From an uncultured Oscillospiraceae bacterium (GTDB taxonomy: Bacteria; Bacillota; Clostridia; Oscillospirales; Ruminococcaceae): a DNA stretch of 12,891 bases. A program made the position numbers and the translations under genes. The stretch spans positions 1-12,891 of the forward strand of contig USFO01000043.1 in NCBI GenBank assembly GCA_900553955.1, written 5' to 3'. A model generated the notes under the pieces. That model made no database searches and was not told where the DNA came from. It saw nothing but the letters and a program-made list of their open reading frames with translations. Positions 1-6,080 of this stretch are shown one piece after another; the first letter of the stretch is position 1; each line of letters begins with the position of its first letter.

Positions 1-26
1 TAAGATTATACTTTAGCGAAAAGCTG

Positions 27-64
27 AAATCTCCGTATGCTTTTGCAGACGGAGATTTTTTTTG
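27..64 (+). terminator. Rho-independent terminator of a gene upstream of the window
   Basis: AAATCTCCGT at 27-36 pairs with ACGGAGATTT at 49-58. The loop contains a further TGC/GCA pair around TTTT, and a run of T residues follows to about position 61. No gene in the window ends here on the plus strand, so it probably terminates a gene whose end lies at or just before position 1. Confidence 0.75.
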
Positions 65-91
65 CGGCAATATAATATTATAATACATTAT

Positions 92-343
92 TTAATTGCA
101 TTTAATTGCGAGCAGTGATATTTCATATATCAAATCTCTGACAACATCATAAAAGTGCAAAAGCGAAACCATATTTTTATTAAGCTTATCCACAAGAGAT
201 GCAACAATCTTTTGATCCGGACTTACCCTTTTAATTTCGAAGGTTTCATCGGTAAGAATGTTTTTCCCGATAATACCAAACGCTTTCTCACCTCCGCCGC
301 AAAATTCGGTGATACGGTATTCAGTCCTGATTTCTTCCGCCAT
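92..343 (-). CDS. Small DUF6514-like protein, function unknown
   Basis: An 83-residue protein with no signal peptide or membrane segment, so probably cytosolic. The layout resembles the DUF6514 family of short Firmicute proteins: an N-terminal strand region with a KAFGI segment (residues 20-24), then a D/E-rich stretch, and a C-terminal helix ending HFYDVVRDLI (63-72), close to the HLYDVVEDF-type ending I recall for that family. The start ATG at 343 is supported by GAGGGGG at 351-357 and by a promoter at 412-440. It is monocistronic within the window. Family assignment is from memory of the pattern and no function is known. A longer minus-strand frame overlapping the start (223-411) lacks comparable support. 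Confidence 0.65.
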   Translation of the reverse strand: MAEEIRTEYRITEFCGGGEKAFGIIGKNILTDETFEIKRVSPDQKIVASLVDKLNKNMVSLLHFYDVVRDLIYEISLLAIKCN

Positions 344-411
344 TTTTTGGCCCCCTCTTCAAAATATTTTGTCGCTCGCTTTTGAAAAGCTGTGCTGTGA
401 ACAACAGGCAT

Positions 412-440
412 ATTTTATCACAATATGGTATATGTCTCAA
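412..440 (-). promoter_or_regulatory. Sigma-A-type promoter of the DUF6514-like gene
   Basis: On the minus strand, TTGAGA (435-440) and TAAAAT (412-417) are separated by 17 bp. Each hexamer matches five of six consensus bases. Transcription would start near 405, giving a leader of about 60 nt that includes the palindrome CAAAATATTTTG at 360-371 and the ribosome site at 351-357. Confidence 0.65.
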
Positions 441-696
441 GAATATGCTCTTCGTTACTTTTCACAAAATCAACACAGTTTCTTTGTTCAATGTGAACAA
501 ATTCCTTTATTTTCTAAGCTTTTTTACCTTTTAAGAGTAAAAAAAATTAAATTGAATTACGCATACTTTATTGCTGAAGAATGCATATAAGCGAATATTT
601 GAGCGGCTTTCTTAAAAGGAAACAGCAGATTACCTAAATTTCACAAGTTAATCACACAATTATCACAATGCGGCGGTATCGTAGCTTTTTTACGCT
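441..696. other. AT-rich intergenic region with no recognisable gene
   Basis: No credible gene is seen. The open frames here have no ribosome site and low-complexity translations. The stretch holds a perfect inverted repeat, TTTGTTCA-ATG-TGAACAAA at 483-501, which could be an operator or a short hairpin, and three phased TCACA repeats at 640-667, entered separately. Confidence 0.5.
640..667 (+). promoter_or_regulatory. Three TCACA direct repeats at 11-bp spacing, possible regulator site
   Basis: TTCACA (640-645), ATCACA (651-656) and ATCACA (662-667) each begin 11 bp after the previous one, which is one helical turn. OmpR/PhoB-family response regulators such as Bacillus PhoP bind direct hexamer repeats with this spacing. 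No plus-strand gene follows, and the nearest promoter is that of the DUF6514-like gene more than 200 bp away, so a regulatory role is only a suggestion. Confidence 0.25.
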
Positions 697-741
697 AAAA
701 AACAGTCCCGGCACAGACATTTGCTGCGCCGGGACTGTTTT
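697..741 (-). terminator. Rho-independent terminator of the rnf operon
   Basis: A 14-bp perfect stem joins 699-712 and 728-741 (AAACAGTCCCGGC-type arms) and continues by three more pairs past a mismatch. On the minus strand the stem ends in a U run made by the A residues at 697-702. The stop codon of the Gx-family gene (741-743) overlaps the foot of the stem, so the operon ends exactly here. Confidence 0.9.
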
Positions 742-1229
742 CATATGCGCTTGACGCGCTTTATTACTATGGAGGCGGCAATGCCGATGAGCACGCCGGT
801 GACGGTTCCCGTTACGGCGAGCACGGGCAGATAGTATGCAATCTGCTTTGCGCCGAGGAGTATTATCGCCATGATAATCTGTCCGGCGTTGTGAGCAACG
901 CCCCCGGCAATGCTCACGCCCACGACGGAGAATTTGCCGCTCTTTTTGAGCAGAAACATAAGCCCCAAAGAGAGCACCGCTCCGGCTATGCTGTATGCCA
1001 TCATCATCACGTTGCCGAAAAGGAGGGACACCAAAAATACTCTGATAAGCGAAACCGCACAGGCGGCTCCGAAGCCCACCCGGTACAGCAGGAAGATTAT
1101 CACTATGTTCGCAAGACCCATTTTGATTCCCGGAACGGCAAAGTTCAGGGGAAAAAGGCTTTCGATGTAGGACATTATCATGGCGAGAGCCACGCAAAGT
1201 CCGAGGGTCGCAACCTTCTTTACTTTCAT
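741..1229 (-). CDS. Gx transporter / Hpre_diP_synt_I family membrane protein (EetB-like)
   Basis: A 162-residue, strongly hydrophobic protein with about five membrane segments. It matches the family annotated as Gx transporter or heptaprenyl diphosphate synthase component I (PF07456): ESLFP at 23-27, PGIKMGLANI at 33-42, a conserved Arg in the third segment, and GGVAHNAGQ at 109-117. The 'synthase' name is misleading, because members are ECF-S-like membrane proteins. As I recall, EetB of the Listeria flavin-based extracellular electron transfer locus belongs to this family. The ATG overlaps the stop of the upstream NusG-II gene by 4 bp (ATGA), and AGGAGGTG lies about 11 nt upstream. It is last in the rnf operon, which suggests a role linked to membrane redox chemistry; a quinone or flavin partner is not shown by the sequence. 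Confidence 0.8.
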   Translation of the reverse strand: MKVKKVATLGLCVALAMIMSYIESLFPLNFAVPGIKMGLANIVIIFLLYRVGFGAACAVSLIRVFLVSLLFGNVMMMAYSIAGAVLSLGLMFLLKKSGKFSVVGVSIAGGVAHNAGQIIMAIILLGAKQIAYYLPVLAVTGTVTGVLIGIAASIVIKRVKRI

Positions 1230-1606
1230 GATACTATATCCACCTCCTGCTCTCCGCCGACGATTTCTATGACGGTTTTATTGGGCAGGCAGGTAATCGC
1301 CTCACCGGTTTTGCTCACGGCGTGCTGATTTACGCAGATTTTGTCCGGGCAGGAAGCCTCGGTAACGTCCGCCGCGCCGTCCTTTATAACGAGAATGTTG
1401 TAGCCGCCGTTTTCGCTTTCAAGGCGGATTTCTGCGTCGGTATCAAGGGGATAGCGCGCGGTTTCTTCGCCGTTTACAATAACGGCAGCGTATTCGCCCG
1501 GTGCTTTATTTAGGGTGGTGAAAAGCCACGCTCCGCCCGCGATGAGCAGCAACGCTGCTGCAAGCAGAATATCGTTCCTTGCCTTTTTGTCTTTGAAAAT
1601 GCTCAT
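1226..1606 (-). CDS. NusG domain II-containing membrane-anchored protein (EetA-like)
   Basis: A 126-residue protein with one N-terminal membrane segment (about 12-31) and an outward-facing NusG_II domain (PF07009). Diagnostic features are the VNG turn (44-46), the CPDKICV segment with Cys86 and Cys91, and the ITCLPN segment with Cys106 near the end. Despite the name it is not a transcription factor. EetA of Listeria extracellular electron transfer belongs to this family, as I recall, and pairs with an EetB-like protein as here. The ATG at 1606 has no ribosome site at normal distance. The only AAAGGAA-like segment (about 1635-1641) is about 30 nt away, with a hairpin between, and no in-frame alternative ATG lies upstream. 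The gene overlaps its downstream partner by 4 bp and follows rnfB after 159 bp. Confidence 0.82.
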   Translation of the reverse strand: MSIFKDKKARNDILLAAALLLIAGGAWLFTTLNKAPGEYAAVIVNGEETARYPLDTDAEIRLESENGGYNILVIKDGAADVTEASCPDKICVNQHAVSKTGEAITCLPNKTVIEIVGGEQEVDIVS

Positions 1607-1617
1607 AATTATAATAT

Positions 1618-1676
1618 TGCGGCGAAAGCCGCATTCCTTTCAGTAAAAACAGTGCTTAAATTCTTCTTTCGCCGCA
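1618..1676 (-). promoter_or_regulatory. Candidate alternative-pairing leader ahead of the EetA-like gene
   Basis: TGCGGCGAAAG at 1618-1628 is exactly complementary to 1666-1676, an 11-bp stem closing a 37-nt loop. The segment 1618-1623 can also pair locally with 1628-1633 (6 bp, 4-nt loop). The two forms exclude each other and both involve RNA next to the only ribosome-site-like segment. This could tune translation of the EetA-like gene or mark a processing site. No ligand-binding core is recognised. Confidence 0.4.
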
Positions 1677-1719
1677 GTTTTGGCAAGCTGCGGTCAAAGA
1701 AGCGCTTACGCATTCCCGT

Positions 1720-1748
1720 AAAAGGGCACGCCATAGGCGTGCCCTTTT
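1720..1748 (-). terminator. Terminator-like hairpin between rnfB and the EetA-like gene
   Basis: A 13-bp perfect stem joins 1720-1732 and 1736-1748 (arm AAAAGGGCACGCC) with a 3-nt loop. On the minus strand it is followed by four U residues. On the plus strand it is followed by six T, but no plus-strand gene needs it. It lies 18 bp after the rnfB stop and would lower expression of the two downstream genes relative to the Rnf subunits, or protect the rnf message 3' end. Confidence 0.6.
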
Positions 1749-1765
1749 TTCGGTTAAGTCAAAAA

Positions 1766-2578
1766 TCAGGCATGCTTGACGGAAAGAAGCTCAAGGCAGC
1801 CCACGGGGCAGCCTGCAACGCAGGTTCCGCAGCCGGTGCACTTATCATAGTCGATAACGGCAAGGTTGTCAACCACATGAATGGCATCCGCCGGGCAGCT
1901 CTTCTGACACTTCATGCAGCCGATGCAGCCGTTTTTGCACTCCTTGCGGACAACCGCGCCTTTTTCATGGTTGGAGCAGGTCATAACGGCTTTTACTTCA
2001 TCGGCAGGGATGATGGAGATGAGGTGATTGGGACATTCCTTTACGCACATACCGCAGGCGACGCAGTTTCTGGGGTCAACATGGGCAATGCCGTTCTCAA
2101 TGCAGATGGCGTCGTACTGACAGACCTTGGCGCAGTCGCCGCAGCCGAGGCAGCCTGCGGTGCAGGCGCCTTTTCCGCCATAGAGCATCTTTGCGGCGGC
2201 GCAGGATTCAAGACCGTAGTAGATCTCCTTTTCGCCGTTGTTGTTGCAGTCGCCGTGGCAGTGAACGAAAGCGGTCATGGGCTTGGTTTCGGCAACCTCA
2301 ACGCCCATAACCTCCGCAACGCTCTTTGCGACGGAGGCTCCGCCGGGACGGCAGAGATTTGCGGGAACGGAGGAATCCTCCGCAACGGCCTTTGCGTAGG
2401 CGTCGCAGCCGGAATAGCCGCAGGCGCCGCAGTTTGCGCCGGGAAGACAATCACGAACCGCAGTTTCCTTTTCGTTTACCTTCACGCTCATAAAGGTGGA
2501 GGCTATGGAAATGAGAACGGAAGCGACAAGACCTATTCCCGCAACGAGCAGGACGGCATTGATAATAGCTTGTGTCAT
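1766..2578 (-). CDS. rnfB: RnfB, ferredoxin-type iron-sulfur subunit of the Rnf complex
   Basis: A 270-residue membrane-anchored subunit that accepts electrons from reduced ferredoxin and passes them into the complex. An N-terminal membrane helix (about 5-27) is followed by the Fe-S domain cysteines C44, C50, C53, C58 and C76. Four CxxCxxCxxxC ferredoxin motifs follow at 143-153, 172-182, 218-228 and 247-257, with extra cysteines at 107, 111, 126, 139, 201 and 214. Clostridial RnfB proteins are cluster-rich, and this one fits, though it is shorter than the roughly 330-residue Acetobacterium form. The start is supported by GGAGGT 7 nt upstream. It is the sixth rnf gene, 12 nt after rnfA, and is followed by a terminator-like hairpin. 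Confidence 0.95.
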   Translation of the reverse strand: MTQAIINAVLLVAGIGLVASVLISIASTFMSVKVNEKETAVRDCLPGANCGACGYSGCDAYAKAVAEDSSVPANLCRPGGASVAKSVAEVMGVEVAETKPMTAFVHCHGDCNNNGEKEIYYGLESCAAAKMLYGGKGACTAGCLGCGDCAKVCQYDAICIENGIAHVDPRNCVACGMCVKECPNHLISIIPADEVKAVMTCSNHEKGAVVRKECKNGCIGCMKCQKSCPADAIHVVDNLAVIDYDKCTGCGTCVAGCPVGCLELLSVKHA

Positions 2579-2590
2579 TTTACTACCTCC

Positions 2591-3184
2591 TTACGCAAAC
2601 AGCTTTTCGATAACGCCGCCGAAGCCGTAGAAGGCAACGGAAACGATGGAAGCGGAAATGAGGGTTATCGGAATACCGGAGAAGCTCTTGGGCGGAAGCG
2701 CCTCCTCAACCTTGCTTCTCACTCCGGCGAAGAGCACCATTGCAAGAAGGAAGCCGAGTCCGCAGCCGAGGGAGCTTACCATGGATTCAAGGAAGCCGTA
2801 TTGATCCTTGATGTTGTTGATGGTAACTCCAAGCACCGCGCAGTTGGTGGTGATAAGGGGAAGATACACGCCGAGGGATTTATAAAGAGCGGGGATGTAT
2901 CTTTTGAGCACGATTTCAACGAACTGAACCAATGCGGCGATAACAAGGATGAACACTATGGTCTGGAGATAGCCAAGACCGTTGGGGTCGAGCAGATAGG
3001 TCTGGATGGGCCATGTTGCGGCGGTGGAAACGAGCATTACGAAGATAACCGCAAGACCCATGCCGGTCGCTTGGTCAACCTTTTTGGAAACGCCGAGGAA
3101 GGGGCAGATTCCCAAAAACTTGTTGAGAACATAGTTGTTGACCAGAACGGAGGACAAAAGGATTATAAGCAGAGGTTTAAGCAT
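2591..3184 (-). CDS. rnfA: RnfA, membrane subunit of the Rnf complex
   Basis: A 197-residue integral membrane protein with about six helices, of usual family length. It shares the fold of RnfE, and the two form an inverted pair holding a membrane-embedded [2Fe-2S] cluster through two cysteines from each. The matching residues here are Cys27 (GICPFLG) and Cys115 (TTNCAVLG). The ATG overlaps the end of rnfE by 8 nt, and GGAGGAG inside rnfE lies 7 nt upstream, so translation is probably coupled. rnfB follows after 12 nt. Confidence 0.95.
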   Translation of the reverse strand: MLKPLLIILLSSVLVNNYVLNKFLGICPFLGVSKKVDQATGMGLAVIFVMLVSTAATWPIQTYLLDPNGLGYLQTIVFILVIAALVQFVEIVLKRYIPALYKSLGVYLPLITTNCAVLGVTINNIKDQYGFLESMVSSLGCGLGFLLAMVLFAGVRSKVEEALPPKSFSGIPITLISASIVSVAFYGFGGVIEKLFA

Positions 3185-3872
3185 TGGTATTCTCCTCCTT
3201 TACTTCATCGCAGGAAGCTTTTCCGCAGGAGGCGGCGTTGGGGCAGCCCTCGCAGGAGAAGCTCTTTCTTACCGGGGCTTTGCCGCTGGTAAGCTTGTTC
3301 ATCAGGGCGATCATAATGCCGAAGGTGAAGAAGCCGCCGGGAGCCGCGGTAAGAATCGGAATGGTGTAGTTTTTAAGGAAAGCAATCTCGTTGCCTGCCC
3401 AGGAGCCTGCGCCCAAAACCTCGCGGAAGCTTGCCATAAGAACAAGCGCAAGAGTAAAGCCAATGCCCATGCCAAGTCCGTCGAGAGCGGAATCGAAAAC
3501 GTTGTTTTTGCGTGCGAACATTTCAGCTCTGCCGAGAATGATGCAGTTTACAACAATAAGGGCAAGATAAATGCCGAGCATATTGTAAAGGTCGGGCAGA
3601 TATGCTTCCATAAGCATCTGAACTATGGTGACAAAGCCTGCAATAACAACTATGTAGCAGGGAATACGAACTTTGTCGGGGATTGCTTTGCGCAGTGCGG
3701 AAATTACCATGTTGGAGCAGAAAAGAACTGCAGTGGCGGCAACGCCCATGGCAAATGCGGAAACTACGCTGCCGGTGGTGGCAAGGGTGGGGCAGGTGCC
3801 AAGAAGAAGCACAAGCACCGGGTTTTCTTTGATTATGCCGTTAAGAAAAATTGAAGCTTTGCTGTTCTTCAT
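3177..3872 (-). CDS. rnfE: RnfE, membrane subunit of the Rnf complex with a Cys-rich tail
   Basis: A 231-residue protein with about six membrane helices, homologous to RnfA. The cluster-binding cysteines are Cys27 (GTCPTL) and Cys110 (VNCIILG). The last membrane segment ends near 192. A hydrophilic tail of about 35 residues follows with four cysteines in the pattern C207-x2-C210-x5-C216-x4-C221, then an acidic end. This tail lengthens the protein beyond the core and could bind a metal or iron-sulfur centre. The ATG lies 4 nt after the rnfG stop with GGAGG about 13 nt upstream. Its stop overlaps the rnfA start. Confidence 0.95.
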   Translation of the reverse strand: MKNSKASIFLNGIIKENPVLVLLLGTCPTLATTGSVVSAFAMGVAATAVLFCSNMVISALRKAIPDKVRIPCYIVVIAGFVTIVQMLMEAYLPDLYNMLGIYLALIVVNCIILGRAEMFARKNNVFDSALDGLGMGIGFTLALVLMASFREVLGAGSWAGNEIAFLKNYTIPILTAAPGGFFTFGIMIALMNKLTSGKAPVRKSFSCEGCPNAASCGKASCDEVKEENTNA

Positions 3873-3876
3873 AAGA

Positions 3877-5139
3877 TTATGCCGCCTCCTTTATATTGTT
3901 AAATACTTCAAATGCGGCGCGGTGAGATGCTGCAACTGCATTGGAGGTGATGGTTGCTCCGGCAACAATGGTCATATCGTCGGAATAGGTCGCTTCGGTA
4001 AGACCGGTGAACTGTGCTCTGTAAGCGGCTTCGTCGGTAAGCTCATGGGCGGAGTAGTATTCGCCGTCAATGATAAGCTCGGAGGACTTGTAGAGCACGA
4101 TTTCGCCGTTTGCGTTGATGACATGAAGCATCTTCATGGTCTTGTCGCCGAAGCCGAAGGGCTGAGTGAGGATTACATACTGAATCTCCTCGCCGAGGTC
4201 TGCCTTGAACGCCGCAACGGCAATTCCGAAGGAGCCGGTCGCCTCAACAGGAGTGAGTTCAACATCGATACCCTCATCAAATGCGCGGAGCGCAGTGGCG
4301 GTATTGGCTTCAAGGTTTTCGGTGGCAAGAGGAGCAAATGCGCCCTGAACGGCAGTAACAGCGTCCGCATTTGCATCGGTAACGTCGTTGCCATCAAGGT
4401 CGAAGCACTTTACTTCGCCGAAGGCGTTCATGCCGCAGACAAGAGTTCCGTTTGCGCCGGAAACAACGGCAATATAGCCGCAGCCGTTCTTTGCTTTGTA
4501 TGCTGCGGTGATGGAAGCGTCGGAAGCTTCGGCTTCTTCGACAACGCAGGTGCCGGTGCCGTTTACGCAGCCGGGCAGTGCAAGAGGCATAACCTCGCCG
4601 ATAAGCTGTTCTTCGCTCTTTTCGCCGGCTGCAAGCAGACCGGAGTTAATAAGAGTATTGAAAGCGTCGGTGATAGCGTCTTTGAAGGCTTTGGAAGAAT
4701 AAGTGACGCCTGCAACGGTGTCGACTCCGCCCAAAGCGGAATCCTGACCCACATAAGTTGCGGGATAATCCGCACCGAAGTCCTTGGATTCCTGATAGTT
4801 TGTAAGCAGAATGCCGGAAATCTTGCTGTCCGCGCCAAAGCCGACGGTGATTGCCATGGGGCTTGCGCTGTAATTTGAGCTGGTTTCAAGCAGCATTACA
4901 TATCCAAGTCCGGAAGTTTCTTTATAGAGGTTCTTTACGGTTGCGGGAGCGTCCGCGGGAAGCTCGACTTCTTCAAAGCCGGCCGCACCGGGAATAACCT
5001 CGGCAAGGGAGCCGGTTGCGGCGGCGGCCTTGTTCGCTTCAATAATAGGAGCGGTGTAGAAGTTGGTAACAGCAAGAAGAGCCGCTACAACAAGGCAGAT
5101 TGCGGTAAGAACAACTACGCTTTTGATGTTCTCTTTCAT
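3877..5139 (-). CDS. rnfG: RnfG, flavin-bearing subunit, enlarged with a duplicated FMN_bind domain
   Basis: RnfG carries covalent FMN outside the membrane and links RnfD to the rest of the chain. This copy has 420 residues against roughly 180-210 in typical RnfG. One N-terminal membrane helix (about 7-27) anchors it. The first FMN_bind domain (about 68-165) ends in AGVTYSS with acceptor candidate Thr146. The last domain (about 303-415) ends in AGATITS with acceptor candidate Thr396. Between them, about 200-290 looks like a degenerate partial copy (YKAKNGCGYIAVV) with no threonine motif. Five cysteines sit in this middle part (191, 198, 220, 235, 245). The start has GGGAGGTG 7 nt upstream and overlaps the rnfD stop by 4 bp. 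No frameshift is seen, so the length is genuine rather than a fusion artefact. Confidence 0.92.
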   Translation of the reverse strand: MKENIKSVVVLTAICLVVAALLAVTNFYTAPIIEANKAAAATGSLAEVIPGAAGFEEVELPADAPATVKNLYKETSGLGYVMLLETSSNYSASPMAITVGFGADSKISGILLTNYQESKDFGADYPATYVGQDSALGGVDTVAGVTYSSKAFKDAITDAFNTLINSGLLAAGEKSEEQLIGEVMPLALPGCVNGTGTCVVEEAEASDASITAAYKAKNGCGYIAVVSGANGTLVCGMNAFGEVKCFDLDGNDVTDANADAVTAVQGAFAPLATENLEANTATALRAFDEGIDVELTPVEATGSFGIAVAAFKADLGEEIQYVILTQPFGFGDKTMKMLHVINANGEIVLYKSSELIIDGEYYSAHELTDEAAYRAQFTGLTEATYSDDMTIVAGATITSNAVAASHRAAFEVFNNIKEAA

Positions 5140-6080
5140 GCTTTAACACCTCCCAACGGTTTGAGCATAGTCCATTTCTCAATATAAGGATTAAGAATGT
5201 TCATAAAGAGAATGGAGAAGGAAACACCCTCCGGATAACTTCCGTAGAAACGGATGAGCAGAGTGATAATTCCGCAGCCGACGCCGAAAATGACCTTGCC
5301 CCAAGGAGTGCAGGGACTGGTAACATAGTCGGTTGCCATAAAGATGGCGCCGATGAAAAGACCGCCGGAAAGGGTGTAGTAAAGTGCGGTGGTAACGTCG
5401 CCGGTGATTGCAAGAGAGCCGAGGAAAACTGTTCCGATGAAAACAACGGGAGTGTGCCAGGTGATAATTCCGCGAACCAGCAGGTAAACGAAGCCCAGCA
5501 GCAGAGCCGCAGCGGAGGTTTCGCCCAGAGCACCGCCGCGCACGCCGAGGAACATATCAAGCAGGGAAGCGTCAACCGCTTCAACGCCGCCCATGGGCAG
5601 TGCGGAAAGGGGAGTGGCGGACGCGACGGTGTCAACCTTTTGAACGGGGAAAACAACGTCGGTCATGGTTCCGGTGAACGCAATAAGCATTACAACGCGG
5701 GCAGTGATGGCGGGGTTCGCAAAGTTAAAGCCGATGCCGCCGAAAAGGCATTTGGTGATAACAATTGCGACGAATGCGCCCACAACAGCCTGCCAAAGCG
5801 GAATGGTGGACGGAATGTTAAGCGCAAGCAGAATACCGGTAACAACGGCGGAAAGATCGCCGATGGAGGTGGGGCGCTTGCAGATAAGAGTGAACAGATA
5901 CTCAAAAATCACGCAGGAAGCAACGCAAACGCCGATTACCATTGCCGCTTTAGCTCCGAAAAGCACTACGGAAGCAACAACAGCGGGCAAAAGGGCGATT
6001 ATTACGTCAAGCATAACGCCGGTGGTGTTTCTTTTTCCATAAACATGAGGGTTGACGGAAACAATAAATTTATTATCCAT
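5136..6080 (-). CDS. rnfD: RnfD, flavin-bearing membrane subunit of the Rnf complex
   Basis: A 314-residue integral membrane protein of normal length, homologous to NqrB and RnfD. It carries covalent FMN on a threonine placed by ApbE. The motif here is ASATPL with Thr156, in the position of the usual [ST]GATPL; Ser replaces the Gly. Other family landmarks are the N-terminal SVNPHVYGKRNT (8-19), FNFANPAI (118-125), and the ATDYVTSP segment (249-256) with TPWGKVIFG (258-266) in the last third. The ATG shares one base with the rnfC stop (TAATG), and GGAGGAGG lies upstream. Its stop overlaps the rnfG start, indicating tight co-translation. Confidence 0.95.
   Translation of the reverse strand: MDNKFIVSVNPHVYGKRNTTGVMLDVIIALLPAVVASVVLFGAKAAMVIGVCVASCVIFEYLFTLICKRPTSIGDLSAVVTGILLALNIPSTIPLWQAVVGAFVAIVITKCLFGGIGFNFANPAITARVVMLIAFTGTMTDVVFPVQKVDTVASATPLSALPMGGVEAVDASLLDMFLGVRGGALGETSAAALLLGFVYLLVRGIITWHTPVVFIGTVFLGSLAITGDVTTALYYTLSGGLFIGAIFMATDYVTSPCTPWGKVIFGVGCGIITLLIRFYGSYPEGVSFSILFMNILNPYIEKWTMLKPLGGVKA

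Noticed and set aside
1608..1613. TATAAT just before the EetA-like ATG as a -10 box
   Set aside because: The start site would fall inside or after the start codon and there is no -35 at the right distance.
1652..3292. A 546-codon plus-strand open frame antisense to rnfB and rnfA
   Set aside because: It mirrors well-recognised genes on the minus strand, its translation is Gly/Ala/His/Asn-rich without domains, and it has no ribosome site. The same applies to the plus-strand frames at 3673-4878, 5454-6131 and 6161-7429.
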